Assembly: GCF_031755915.1 (NCBI RefSeq)
Contig: NC_083390.1
Span: forward strand, 24,175,001-24,239,000
Direction of reading: 5' to 3'
Source of the DNA: Ziziphus jujuba
Taxonomy: Eukaryota; Streptophyta; Magnoliopsida; Rosales; Rhamnaceae
Length of the DNA stretch: 64,000 nt
Every line of letters starts with the position of its first letter. Position 1 is the stretch's first letter. The notes under the pieces were generated by a model that ran no database searches, had not been told where the DNA came from, and saw only the letters and a program-made list of their open reading frames with translations. Position numbers and translations under genes: made by a program. Positions 26,397-37,290 of the stretch are shown one piece after another.

Positions 26397-27260
26397 TTGA
26401 TATTATGAGGGTGTCCTGTGGATGCCATCGGAGAGGGTGGCCACCCCCCATGGCCGGGACACCAGGTTAGCAGCGGCGCAGTGGGACGCCACGCGACCGT
26501 ATGCCGGTTTCTCTCTATAACCTCCTGTCTGGCGGTACCTTGGGACGTTGGGTACTGTTGGCGCCACTGGTATATAGTGGGTGCATCAACTAATTTTCGG
26601 AACTATGTTTTAAAAATAAAATGTTTTAAAACTGTATTGGAATTAAAATTAATTATTACTGTTCGGATATTTATTTGATGTCTTGGTTTTCGGGGAATAT
26701 GAATAAAGGGTTTTGTGAAAATGTTTTAAAAGGGGAACCTTTCCAACTGAGAGAATTGTAAGGGTTTTGAGAGAAAATATTATTTCCAAATAATTATTAT
26801 TTATATACCTATTACAGTGGTATTATATTGTACAGTAGATAGGGTCACTCACTGAGATGATTAGCATCTCACACTCTTAAATTCCGTTCCTCTAGGTACC
26901 AGGTTGTCGGTGTTCACTCGGAGCGGACTTGATCTTCCTCGCTGTTTTACTGCGTGAAGTACCCTGTTCTTCTTTTATTGCAGTCGTACTATTTCTTTCA
27001 CTCTTGTTGTATTTATTTTGCACTGGATTACTGTATTTTTTATTGAAGTGCTGAAATTTATGGAACCAACTTGTAGTACCGTGGGAGGAATAAGGGGATG
27101 TTTTTAGAAGTGTGTTTTCAGTGCAGGTAATTTGTGGTAAGTAAATCCCTTAGGGGAGGCTCTGTCGGATTTTCCGTTGGAGGGTTCGGTAGGGTTTCCC
27201 TGGGATCAGGGCTTGTCTAGGGTTCCGGGGAAGGAATTCTGGACGGGTCCTGGCATATAC

Positions 27261-28880
27261 ACACACCAAAACTAACAATATAATACCAGTAAAAAGAATG
27301 CATACAGATCATAAACAAAACTCAAAGAATCAAACAACACAACAAATTACAAAGCAAATTGCATTAGTTAGCAACCATGAATAGAAAGGTAAAACACAAA
27401 ACACAAACACAAAATTTACAATGAATCAATTAGTTAACTCTGCTGCAACTTTTAGTTAAGTCCATTGCAACTTTTAGATATCATATATGCCTCATTTAGT
27501 TAAGTCTGTTGAACCTTTTTATAATTACAACGAATCAAATTTAATTGTCAACTTATATACTTATGCAATATATCTGAATTAATTGATCACTGAAAATCCT
27601 TAGATCTAACTAACATTAATTTTCTATAACTCTAATGAAGAATAAATTTATTTAACACTTAAAGATGGAATAATCTTCTAGTGGGACACAGTTTTGTTAG
27701 TCAAGGATCAAAGGTCCAAATTTTTTAGGACAAAATACTTCATACAGAGCAAATAATACTAATGCGGGCCCATCTACCATTAGTCATACTAATGCATGCA
27801 GTATTGAATGATAGTGCAATAAGAGAAGAAGCAGTATGACTATCCATAGAACGAAATATAGATTAATATGTCAGATGAAGGAGCAAAAATCTAACTGCTG
27901 GTCAACAAATGGATCGTGATTCAAGTGATTATAGATGGTGCAACAAGGTAATATAACAGTTGGGAACCAGTTAATATCAGTAAGAAGATTTGAAATTGGG
28001 GTGTAATTATTTTTAAATGACCAATGTTTTGCAAGGAATTCCAAGAGAAAGGTAACAAGACTTGTAAAGTGTTTACCAAGACAAAAGATGAGTCAAGGTT
28101 ACGAGAAAAAAGACATGATTGTCTTCGAGAGACAAGAAAATATGGGTCCAAATCCTGTGATATATGATTGAGTGCAGGGCCAAGTTAGATATAGAGAGAG
28201 ATCAAATGAAAAGAAAGTTTTACCTCCATGTTCGATCCACTGTTTGATTTCTTTTCTCCACCCCACTTTCCCTACTACTGACATGGGGTTTGTGGTGCCA
28301 TTGTTCATCAAAAAGAGAAGCATATTAATATCTTACAAGAACGGTAAATTGTTCATGAGGAAGAAGAGAAAAAAAGATAGGTAAATTTACCAGCGCAGTT
28401 AATATCTTGCAAGGAAAAAGAATATTTGATAATTTGCAAACCATATTAACAAATAGAGATGCATTTATACAAGTTTGGAGGCCTTCATAATCGATATTAT
28501 TCTCTCATCAAGAAACTGTCTTCAATAATATATTTTTATCAACATTACAGGAACTAGAGAGATCAACTTAACTTACCAACAAGGTTTGTTATGGCATTTG
28601 ACAATGCCAAAGATAAAGAAACACCCTTTCCACCTGCAGACACATGTATTTTCACCCGAAAGCAATCAGCAAACCTCTCTTTTCTTTAAGTTAATCAGAG
28701 GACACATAAAAGAAAATTCTTGACGAATGCAACAAACTACATCAAAGAAAATTCTTTAAATGCCATGCAATCAACAATAAAGCAATGAAAGTTGAGAGAG
28801 AAAGAAAGAGGATATAATGTCAATACAAGCAGCATCCAATTCAACCCATAGAGAAAGAGAGAGAGGTGTATTGGCGATAC
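27261..28880 (-). other. Introns and small exons of the broken gene, right of the solo LTR
   Basis: Apart from the three exon candidates at 28077-28154, 28224-28331 and 28577-28633, this stretch reads as intron sequence. The three exon lengths (78, 108, 57 nt) are all multiples of three, as expected of a once-functional gene. I see no other gene here. Confidence 0.4.
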
Positions 28881-29002
28881 CTGCGGGGCAAGGCATTTTG
28901 GCATTACAGCATCACATACTTCCTTCCCTTGGCCAGAATATGGTAGATGTGAAGTAAGAAAATATGCCAGGGTCAAGTCTTTCACATTAGAGAAGAAGAC
29001 AA

Positions 29003-29446
29003 TGATAAATATCAATGCCGACTTAGCTCCCTAGAAGAATCTAGAGTTATCTTGTTTTCTCTTTAAAAATGGAGAACAACTAGTGCCTTGGAAGTGGTGA
29101 GAAAAATATTTATAATTAAATATTTCTAGAAGTAGCCATAACCGACTTTCTCTTCTATAAATAGGTGATGATGTATGAGTTAAGTGTCATGTCCAATAGC
29201 AATAGAAAAAAGAGAGAGTGCTGTACGTGTGAGTGTGAGTGTGTGTCCTTTGAGTGAGAAGAGTGTGAAAAGGTGTTTTGTGTCCTAGTGTAAGTCAAAA
29301 ATCAAGTGAGTGTGAGTGTGTTAGTGTGTGTTGCTCATTTGTGTGAGTGAGTGTGTTGCTCTCTTTATACGTGAGAGTGTACCAATTGTTTTGTATTAAT
29401 AAAAATCAATTTTCTTGGTTTCTCCTTTAGTCCTCTGTCTCCAACA
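29003..29446 (+). repeat. 5' LTR of the copia element
   Basis: It is 444 bp long with TG...CA ends. A TATA box (CTATAAATAG) lies at 29155-29164 and a polyadenylation-type AATAAA at 29398-29403. GTGTGA repeats follow the putative transcription start. Confidence 0.96.
29155..29164 (+). promoter_or_regulatory. TATA box of the copia 5' LTR
   Basis: CTATAAATAG stands 152 bp into the LTR. The identical motif is at 33877-33886 in the 3' LTR, from which read-out transcription to the right is possible. Confidence 0.7.
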
Positions 29447-29450
29447 TTTT

Positions 29451-29462
29451 TGGTATCAGAGA
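29451..29462 (+). other. Primer-binding site (initiator Met-tRNA)
   Basis: TGGTATCAGAGA begins four bases after the 5' LTR and is complementary to the 3' end of plant initiator Met-tRNA over 11 bases. This is the usual primer of copia elements. Confidence 0.9.
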
Positions 29463-29560
29463 CTGGTTGGTCCAAGTTCGACTTTGTGGGAGCTTCTTGT
29501 TCGTGGTCACGCAGTCAAGACTAAGTTTACGTAGTGCTGCGGGAATTTTCAGCAACCATA

Positions 29561-30313
29561 ATGGGAGACCTTCAAGTTGGTGGAGGTATTAAGAAGCTCA
29601 ACAGTCAGAGTTACGGCACGTGGTCAACGTGCATGAAGTCATATTTGAAGGGCCAAGATCTCTGGGAGATCATAGCTGGCAGTGAAGTCGAGCAACCACA
29701 GGATGCTGAGGCTTTGAAGAAGTGGAATATTAAAGCTGGTAAGGCAATGTTTGCCCTTAAATCTACAGTTGAAGAAGAGATGTTGGAGTACATACGGGAT
29801 ATTGAAGTTCCAAAAGAGGCCTGGGACACGTTTGCAAGACTCTTCTCAAGGAAGAACGACACAAGGTTGCAGCTTCTCGAGAGTGAATTGTTGTCAACAA
29901 CACAGCACGACATGACAATCCAGAAATATTTCAACAAGGTAAAAACTCTTAGTCGCGAAATTACTGAGTTAGATCCTAGTTCTCCTATTACAGAATCTAG
30001 AATGAGGAGAATAATTTTACATGGGTTGAGACCCGAATTTAAAGGATTTATTTCAGCCATTCAAGGTTGGCCAGTCCAACCTTCATTGATTGAATTAGAA
30101 AATTTACTTATTGATCAAGAAAATATGATCAAACAAATGGCTGGGGTCTCACTAAAGAGCGATGAAGAAGCACTCTTTAGCGGCAGAAGAAAAGGCCGAC
30201 CCAAACAACAAAAATTTAATAAGGTAAATCAACATGGAGAAGATTTTAGAGGAGAACAAAGGAATAATAGAAATAAACAACAATTTTTAGAAAATAAAAG
30301 AAATAATGGATGA
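29561..30313 (+). pseudogene. gag: copia gag, N-terminal part, ended by an in-frame TGA
   Basis: The start chosen is the ATG at 29561 (MGDLQVGGGIKKL); the open frame extends 27 nt further upstream without an ATG. The UBN2-type gag domain of copia elements is visible (YGTWSTCMKSYLKGQDLWE, then MTIQKYFNKVKTLSREI). The frame stops at TGA 30311-30313, before the CCHC zinc knuckle (CFNCGRKGHYIKNC, 30344-30385), which follows in the same frame. Nucleocapsid and all pol domains are therefore cut off from gag unless the stop is read through. Confidence 0.85.
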
Positions 30314-33300
30314 TTTTTTGAAAATAAAAGAGATGATGGAAGATGCTTCAACTGTGGAAGAAAAGGACATTATATTAAAAACTGTAGACTAAGGAAGAAA
30401 TTTACAGAAAGTAATATAGTTATCCCAGAGCCTCAAAATAATATAAGTGAAGATGAATGGGATGTTGAAGCATCTTTGGCTACTGCTGAGCTCATGGATG
30501 GCTCAAGTTCAATGCAAGAAAGGGAAACGACACTCGCAGTGGTTATCCCTAGACGCATTGATTATAAAAATGATTGGATTATAGACTCTGGAAGTTCAAA
30601 TCATATGACTGGAGATAAAGAGAAGCTGCAAAGCATGACAGAGTATAAAGGAGGGCGTATGGTAGTAACGGCAAATGACTCAAGATTGCCGATAGCTCAC
30701 GTTGGTAAGGCAGCAATCATGCCTCGTTTTAGTTGCCATCAAGTTCAACTGCAAGATGTCTATCATGTGCCAGGAATGAAGAAGAATTTGCTGTCAGTAG
30801 CTCAACTAACATCTTCAGGAAATTATGTATTGTTTGGACCTGAGGATGTTAAGGTGTATCGAGACCTTAAAATCTCTGGTACACCAACAATGAAGGGGCG
30901 GCGATTGGAATCTATCTATGTGATGTCAGCAGAGTCTGCCTACGTAAATAAGACAAGAAGGAACGAGACATCAGACCTTTGGCACACACGGTTAGGACAT
31001 GTCAGCTACAAAAAGTTGAAGGTGATGATGAAAAAGTCAATGCTCAAGGGTCTTCCCCAACTCGATGTCGGTGTCGACACAATCTGTGCAGGGTGTCAAT
31101 ACGGCAAAGCACATCAACTACCATTTGAAGATTCGAAGTTCCAAGCAAAAGAGCCTCTGCAACTCATTCACTCTGATGTCTTCGGGCGTATCAAGCAGTC
31201 ATCAGTTGGAAGCATGCATTATATGGTGACATTCATTGACGATTTTTCAAGGTACGTCTGGGTTTTCTTTATGAAAGAAAAATCTGAGACCTTTTCAAAA
31301 TTTAAGCAATTTAAGGAAAAGGTAGAAAGAGAATTAGGCAAAAGGATACAATGCCTACGCACAGATAATGGGGGAGAATATACCTCAAGAGAATTTATAC
31401 AATATTTAAGAGAATACAAAATAAGACATCAATTGACGTGTCCAAATACTCCGCAACAAAATGGTATTGCGGAAAGAAAGAACCGACATCTTGCAGAAAC
31501 ATGTCGGAGCATGCTACATGCAAAAAATGTTCCAGGAAGATTTTGGGCTGAGTGCATGAATACAGCAGCTCATGTGATTAATAGGCTCCCTCAAGCAAAG
31601 TTAGGATTCCTCTCACCCTTTGAAAAACTGTGGAACATAAAACCCACAGTAAGCCACTTTCGAATCTTTGGCTGTGTTTGCTATGTGTTTGTGCCTTCTC
31701 ACTTACGCATGAAGTTTGATAAGAAGGCAATAAGATGCATTTTTGTCGGATATGATAGCCAAAGAAAAGTGTGGAGATGTTGTGACCCTAATACTGGACG
31801 ATGTTATACTTCACGAAATGTGGTGTTCGATGAAGCATCTTCTTGGTGGGCACCTCAAAATACAGAGTTGCCAAATTCAAAGGAGATTGAGGTCAAGCTG
31901 CAACAAAATATGGGGGAGCAAGAATATGAAGCATGCCAGCCAACAAATGAAGGAGAAGACGAGCCGACTGTAGCAGACGAACCTACGATATCATCTCAAA
32001 GTCCCTGGCGGTCTGGTGTACATCAAGGAATACCAGAGAACATCGGGTCGAATCTTCAACAAAATGACGAAGAGACAACTCCACAACCAGGAAGATCGAG
32101 TAGACAACGAAGACCAAATCCCAGGTACGCTAATGTAGTAATAACAGAAATGGAGGATATAAAAGAACCTACATCATATGAAGAAGCATCTAAATATCAT
32201 GAATGGAGAAAGGCTATGGAAGAAGAAATTTCTGCATTAAATCAAAATCAAACTTGGGATTTGGTGCCTAAACCTAAAACTGTAAAACCCATATCCTGTA
32301 AATGGGTTTACAAGATAAAAACTCATCATGATGGATCAATTGAAAGATATAAAGCTCGTTTAGTCGCACGAGGATTCTCACAGCAATATGGACTAGACTA
32401 TGATGAGACGTTTAGTCCAGTAGCAAAGATCACTACCGTACGTGTTCTACTAGCACTTGCAGCAAGTAAAGACTGGAAGCTATGGCAGATGGACGTGAAG
32501 AATGCCTTTTTGAATGGAGATCTAGACAGAGAAATTTATATGATACAGCCAAAGGGTTTCGAAAGCAAAACTAATCCAGAGTACGTGTGCAAGCTAAGGA
32601 AGGCACTTTATGGTCTAAAACAAGCTCCGCGGGCATGGTACGGTAAGATTGCAGAGTTCCTTCTTCAAAGTGGATATATAGTATCTTCTGCAGATTCTAG
32701 TTTATTTGTGAAGACTGAAGGAACAAGACTAGCAATAGTCCTAGTATATGTGGATGATTTAATTATCACAGGAGATCATGAAGATGAAATCTCTCAAACA
32801 AAGAGAAATTTATCAGTTCGCTTCCAGATGAAGGAACTTGGGGAGCTCAAGCACTTCCTTGGACTCGAAGTTGACCGAACAGAGAAATGTTTATTTCTTG
32901 GTCAACAAAAGTATGCAAAGAATCTATTACAAAAATTTGGAATGTTGGACTGCAAGCCAATATCAACTCCAATGGAGGTGAATGCTAAGCTATCTGCATA
33001 TGAAGGAAAAGACTTGGAGGATGCTACTATGTATCAACAATTGGTAGGAAGTCTTATCTATTTAACACTGACGCGGCCAGATATTTCATTTGCAGTTGGA
33101 GTTGTAAGTCGGTATATGCAAAGTCCAAAGAAACCTCACTTGGAAGCAGTCCGACGAATATTAAGGTACGTTAAAGGCACTATAAACTTGGGGCTTCTAT
33201 ATAAAAGAGGAGAGGAATGCAAGTTGGTTGGTTACTGTGATGCCGACTATGCTGGAGATCATGATACACGACGATCGACTACTGGATATATATTTAGCCT

Positions 33301-33727
33301 TGGTTCAGGAGCAGTATCTTGGTGCAGTAAAAGACAACCAACTGTGTCTCTGTCAACTACAGAAGCAGAATATAGAGCAGCTGCTATGGCAGGCCAAGAA
33401 TGTATGTGGTTAAGACAACTACTTGAAGATTTACATCAACAAGTTGACTATGCAGTTTCTCTCCATTGTGATAACCAATCAGCAATACAATTGGCGGAGA
33501 ATCCGGTATTTCATGCAAGGACAAAACATGTGGAGATACATTATCATTTTATCAGAGAAAAAGTACTGCTAGAAGAAATTAAAATGCAACACGTTAAAAC
33601 AGAAGATCAAGCGGCAAACTTATTCACTAAAGCACTCAATATTACCAAGCTTACAAAGTTAAGAGAAATGCTCAACATGGTGAATAGAGAATCAATCAAG
33701 AGAGTCGACATTGAGGGGGAGTATTGA
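30314..33727 (+). CDS. pol: copia nucleocapsid-pol frame (protease, integrase, RT, RNase H)
   Basis: The frame is open from just after the gag TGA to TGA 33725-33727; that stop overlaps the first three bases of the 3' LTR. In order it holds the CCHC knuckle (30344-30385), protease (WIIDSGSSNHM, catalytic Asp codon 30584-30586), GAG-pre-integrase (LWHTRLGHVS), integrase (FIDDFSRYVWVF, TDNGGEYTS, NGIAERKN: the D, D and E residues), reverse transcriptase (QMDVKNAFLNGDL, YVDD at 32747-32758) and RNase H (CDADYAGD, STTEAEYRA). All catalytic motifs are intact. Expression in cis depends on the upstream stop; the first ATG would be inside the protease leader. Confidence 0.93.
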   Translation, partial: FFENKRDDGRCFNCGRKGHYIKNCRLRKKFTESNIVIPEPQNNISEDEWDVEASLATAELMDGSSSMQERETTLAVVIPRRIDYKNDWIIDSGSSNHMTGDKEKLQSMTEYKGGRMVVTANDSRLPIAHVGKAAIMPRFSCHQVQLQDVYHVPGMKKNLLSVAQLTSSGNYVLFGPEDVKVYRDLKISGTPTMKGRRLESIYVMSAESAYVNKTRRNETSDLWHTRLGHVSYKKLKVMMKKSMLKGLPQLDVGVDTICAGCQYGKAHQLPFEDSKFQAKEPLQLIHSDVFGRIKQSSVGSMHYMVTFIDDFSRYVWVFFMKEKSETFSKFKQFKEKVERELGKRIQCLRTDNGGEYTSREFIQYLREYKIRHQLTCPNTPQQNGIAERKNRHLAETCRSMLHAKNVPGRFWAECMNTAAHVINRLPQAKLGFLSPFEKLWNIKPTVSHFRIFGCVCYVFVPSHLRMKFDKKAIRCIFVGYDSQRKVWRCCDPNTGRCYTSRNVVFDEASSWWAPQNTELPNSKEIEVKLQQNMGEQEYEACQPTNEGEDEPTVADEPTISSQSPWRSGVHQGIPENIGSNLQQNDEETTPQPGRSSRQRRPNPRYANVVITEMEDIKEPTSYEEASKYHEWRKAMEEEISALNQNQTWDLVPKPKTVKPISCKWVYKIKTHHDGSIERYKARLVARGFSQQYGLDYDETFSPVAKITTVRVLLALAASKDWKLWQMDVKNAFLNGDLDREIYMIQPKGFESKTNPEYVCKLRKALYGLKQAPRAWYGKIAEFLLQSGYIVSSADSSLFVKTEGTRLAIVLVYVDDLIITGDHEDEISQTKRNLSVRFQMKELGELKHFLGLEVDRTEKCLFLGQQKYAKNLLQKFGMLDCKPISTPMEVNAKLSAYEGKDLEDATMYQQLVGSLIYLTLTRPDISFAVGVVSRYMQSPKKPHLEAVRRILRYVKGTINLGLLYKRGEECKLVGYCDADYAGDHDTRRSTTGYIFSLGSGAVSWCSKRQPTVSLSTTEAEYRAAAMAGQECMWLRQLLEDLHQQVDYAVSLHCDNQSAIQLAENPVFHARTKHVEIHYHFIREKVLLEEIKMQHVKTEDQAANLFTKALNITKLTKLREMLNMVNRESIKRVDIEGEY
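33713..33720 (+). other. Polypurine tract
   Basis: GAGGGGGA ends four bases before the 3' LTR and serves as the plus-strand primer site in LTR elements. Confidence 0.85.
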
Positions 33728-34168
33728 TAAATATCAATGCCGACTTAGCTCCCTAGAAGAATCTAGAGTTATCTTGTTTTCTCTTTAAAAATGGAGAACA
33801 ACTAGTGCCTTGGAAGCGGTGAGAAAAATATTTATAATTAAATATTTCTAGAAGTATCCACAACCGACTTTCTCTTCTATAAATAGGTGATGATGTATGA
33901 GTTAAGTGTCATGTCCAATAGCAATAGAAAAAAGAGAGAGTGCTGTACGTGTGAGTGTGAGTGTGTGTCCTTTGAGTGAGAAGAGTGTGAAAAGGTGTTT
34001 TGTGTCCTAGTGTAAGTCAAAAATCAAGTGAGTGTAAGTGTGTTAGTGTGTGTTGCTCATTTGTGTGAGTGAGTGTGTTGCTCTCTTTATACGTGAGAGT
34101 GTACCAATTGTTTTGTATTAATAAAAATCAATTTTCTTGGTTTCTCCTTTAGTCCTCTGTCTCCAACA
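33725..34168 (+). repeat. 3' LTR of the copia element
   Basis: It is the same length as the 5' LTR (444 bp) and differs from it by four substitutions, with no indels. Confidence 0.96.
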
Positions 34169-34173
34169 GACAA

Positions 34174-34850
34174 CTGTAACCCAAATCAAAGGCAAAAACC
34201 ATAAATTATCATCTTCTTTCAAGACAATTGGATAAAAATACACCGTAATTACCTTCTATTCCATGACAAACAATTTAAATAATATTAAAAAAAAGGCATG
34301 GAACACATTACATTAATTGCAGGCATTACATGCATAGTTTGCAAAACACAACATTTATGAGGCAGGGCCTTAGTAAAATGTCTGATAATAATGTTGAACC
34401 AAAAAAACAACGTTTGATAATGTTTTTAGTCATTCAGACACTATTCAATATCAAATTTCATAATCATTTGTCAACTTAGACCGCAAAAGTATGAATAATT
34501 TCATGGACAAACGGAAGGAAATACAACTAAATAAAAAAAAAAAAAAAAAAAAACTCAAGGAAAAGAAAAACTAAAAAACCGGCTTATAGAAAGAGTAGAA
34601 AGCATTGCATCCAGATTTCAGTAGTAGTTGAGGATGTATTAGTAAAATCAACAAATGGGTAACCACAGAAAATCAAATTCGATAACAAATTTAAGGAAAA
34701 AATTGAAGAAACAAATGGAAAAACCGGTACGCAGCAAAACGACTGTAGTTGACAAAACTACCCCAGTAGTACTACAAAAACCAAAACCCACCTTCAAGAT
34801 TTGATTTTCCAGCCTAAAAAAATTGAAAAAGGTTGAAAAATAGAACACAC
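34174..34850 (-). other. First intron of the broken gene
   Basis: It lies between a donor-like GTGTGTTC at 34850 and the acceptor TTACAG at 34174-34179. A tract of about 21 A is at 34532-34552. No other coding signal is seen. Confidence 0.4.
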
Positions 34851-34960
34851 CTGAGATTGAACAAGAACAGCTACGGCATAGTGATTGATTAACCGGAAGG
34901 AAAAAGAGAGGCGAGAACAGAAGAATCGGAGGAGGAATATAGCCGTTGAAATATATTTTT

Positions 34961-35230
34961 TTAAATTTCAAATAAGTCACACTTGTCCTAATATAGCCGT
35001 TGAAAGAGGTTAAAAGAAAAGTTCACATGGATCGATAGCGTGCCATTTTATTATCCATTCGATGGGTCCTACGAGGATAGCAAACAGACGGTTTGCATGC
35101 GTTTTAAATTTGTTGGGCGTTTATTTATTAGTAACAAATAAAATTAATTCCAAGTCAAAAAAAATCAAAAAAAAAAGAAAAAGAAAAAGAAAAAAAAAGT
35201 CAAACTCTAGATATTAAAATGAATATATTA
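34961..35230 (-). promoter_or_regulatory. Possible promoter region of the broken gene
   Basis: The segment lies upstream of the probable 5' UTR exon. The 16-bp block aatatagccgttgaaa occurs at about 34936 and again at about 34990. No TATA element can be assigned with confidence. Confidence 0.25.
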
Positions 35231-35715
35231 TAAATTTTAAGGTAATAAAATAAGATTAATATTATTCATATTATTTAAATATTAAATGATATATTTTATA
35301 AACAAGTGATATTGGTTCATAAAGTCCAATTTACACGGTCGAGTATGTGGTTCAAGTTATCTTCCCCACATCTTTTAATGTTGGTCCAATTACCCAAACC
35401 TTCCCTTTAATTAATAGACAAAAATTGTATTTATTGTTTTATTGAAAATCACTGATGGGTGAAAAAATTTGTTGAAGACAAATGTACTTAGAAATTCATT
35501 ATTTAAGAAACTATATAATATTATAAAGAAATGCAATAAAGTGCTTCATGTTATGTATTGCTTGTGGACATATGTGTAGATATAGTACGGAAGATATTAT
35601 TACATGGGACAATGATGTTATCACTATGAAAAAGTGATCATAAGTGGTCCACGCATGGGACTATGATGTTATCGTCATTGCATGACCTTTATAATATATA
35701 TACATAAATAAATAA

Positions 35716-35752
<37 letters not shown>

Positions 35753-35983
35753 GTAGTGGATACAAGTGATATAGCCTCTAAACTCAACCAAAGCTTATGA
35801 TTGCTTTCTCCACCTTTTTCTTTTTTTCCTTTTTTTTCTTTTCTTTTCTTTAAGCTTTGTATCATAAAAAAGAAAAAAAAACAAATACCCTCACCACGGA
35901 TAAAAAAACAAATTGTTATTAAAAAAATCAAATTAAAACAGTTTTTGAATCATCATTAAGCTTCATAGTTTTATTCATTTTAT
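35231..35983. repeat. Unit C, left part (third copy of the gene-upstream region)
   Basis: It aligns with 14390-15130 upstream of copy 1 (shared blocks attaaatgatatattttat, tgatattggttcataaagtcc, gttgaagacaaatgta). Homology ends at about 35983 and continues at about 44308, after an inserted AT-rich block. Confidence 0.7.
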
Positions 35984-37171
35984 AATTAAAATTAGTATTG
36001 GTCTTGTGCAATGTACTGTATATATAATCGTAATAAATAATTTTAAAAAATAATAATAATATTTTAGAAAATTAAAAAATAATATAATAAAAATTGAAAT
36101 TGAAGAAAAAATATTATTCAACAATTAATATTTGATTGATTGGAATTTGAAAAATCACTTATTCCATTGTTTATTTATATGTGAAAATCTTTAAAATTTG
36201 ATAAGGACACAATATTATTCAATTCCTAAAATCAAACTGTTATTTTAAACTAAAGTTTCTTCTTTTATTATTTAAATTAATTTGAAAAATAACCATGTAT
36301 AGTTACCATCATTTTCAATCTAAATATTGTAAACTTAGTTTTATTTATGTTCTCATTCATTCAAGGAAAAAAAAATTTATTTTCAAAATAAATAATTAGT
36401 CTTATTCAAGTTTCATTTTCTTCAAAAAATAATTATTACTTGAAAAGAGCATAATTTATCTTATTCAGATTTATTTATTACCTTCTAACAAATAAAAGTA
36501 CAATTTATTTTAGCTTCTTTAATTCCACAATCAATTCTTAAATTTATTATTACTATCTAAAAATCATAATTTGGGTGTTTTACTTTTTGATTCCTTGTAA
36601 TAATTATTTTTTCTTTATTAAATCCTTATAATATAATATAATTGTATTTATTATTATTATTTATCTTATGAATATATTTTTACCTTATAAAATAATTTAT
36701 TTATGGTTACATATATTTGAAGAAGATCAAATAATGAGATCAATTTTATTATTGAAATATATATATTATAACATTAAAATTTTATTTACTACATATCCAA
36801 ATATATATGAGTATATAAAATCTAATTATTAATCGCCGTATATGCTATTTTTTATTTTACAATAAAATAAAGATAACAAATCAATAAAGATATTAATATA
36901 GAGATTATAAATATTTTTTTAATGTTTTTATTCTTACTATCTTTTTTCTTTTTTTTTCCTTGTAAGTAATTAATTTTTCTATATTAATCTTTATAATATA
37001 ATCTAATTACCTTTTATTATTATTATCATCATCATTACCATTATTTAATTACCTTTACGCTGGTTGTGAATTATACACATAGGACTCTTGTTGTAATCAT
37101 ATACTCCATTTCCTCGATAAACTCTAGTAAAGCTTTATTTTTATTTAATTTTCTAAATTCACCTGTATCAT

Positions 37172-37213
37172 ATGTGCATACATACATACATACATACATA
37201 CATACATACAAAC
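37172..37213. repeat. (CATA)n microsatellite
   Basis: The CATA/CATACATA run occurs just ahead of MITE 1, with shorter runs at 37270-37290 and 37453-37480. Confidence 0.8.
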
Positions 37214-37290
37214 ACACAAATGACAATATTTTTATTTAATTTTCTAGATTCCCTGCATTATATGCATATATACATACATACATATATACA

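Larger units (their letters stand above)
24380..27255 (+). mobile_element. Solo LTR (2876 bp), probably Ty3/gypsy
   Basis: The block starts TGTAACACTCCGTCCC and ends GGACGGGTCCTGGCA, and is flanked by the 5-bp target duplication TATAC (24375-24379 and 27256-27260). No gag-pol or second LTR is present between the duplications, so it is a solo LTR left by LTR-LTR recombination. It contains a GA microsatellite (about 24876-24940), a GC-rich region (24940-25620), two CACGTG motifs and a 38-bp tandem repeat. Length and terminal sequence suit a long-LTR plant gypsy lineage, but lineage is inference. It lies in an intron of the broken gene. Confidence 0.88.
29003..34168 (+). mobile_element. Ty1/copia LTR retrotransposon, nearly complete (5166 bp)
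   Basis: Two 444-bp LTRs (29003-29446, 33725-34168) start TGATAAATATC and end TCTCCAACA and differ at only four positions. The 5-bp target duplication GACAA flanks the element (28998-29002, 34169-34173). A primer-binding site matching initiator Met-tRNA and a polypurine tract are present. The single gag-pol frame has protease, integrase, reverse transcriptase and RNase H in copia order. One in-frame TGA interrupts gag. It stands in the opposite orientation to the gene it entered. Confidence 0.97.
24215..34960 (-). pseudogene. Unrecognised multi-exon gene broken by two LTR insertions
   Basis: Candidate exons on the minus strand: about 34960-34851 (probably 5' UTR, donor CTCAG|GTGTG); 34173-34169 joined across the copia element to 28997-28881; 28633-28577; 28331-28224; 28154-28077; last exon 24299-24215 ending in TAA. 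Legible peptides are NVKDLTLAYFLTSHLPYSG, GVSLSLALSNAITN, NNGTTNPMSVVGKVGWRKE and SGQQYSETEADILTGMTDVD. I do not recognise the family. The frame of the copia-split exon does not join the next one, and 28154-28077 has stops in the expected frame, so it looks dead apart from the insertions. Exons may be missing from the list. Confidence 0.5.

Noticed and set aside
26281..26400. CRISPR-like short repeats
   Set aside because: Only two adjacent 38-bp units without spacers, within an LTR.
34648..34980. 110-aa minus-strand frame as an N-terminal coding exon
   Set aside because: Composition is low-complexity (Phe/Leu/Ser), and a good donor at 34850 suggests a 5' UTR exon rather than coding sequence; not excluded.
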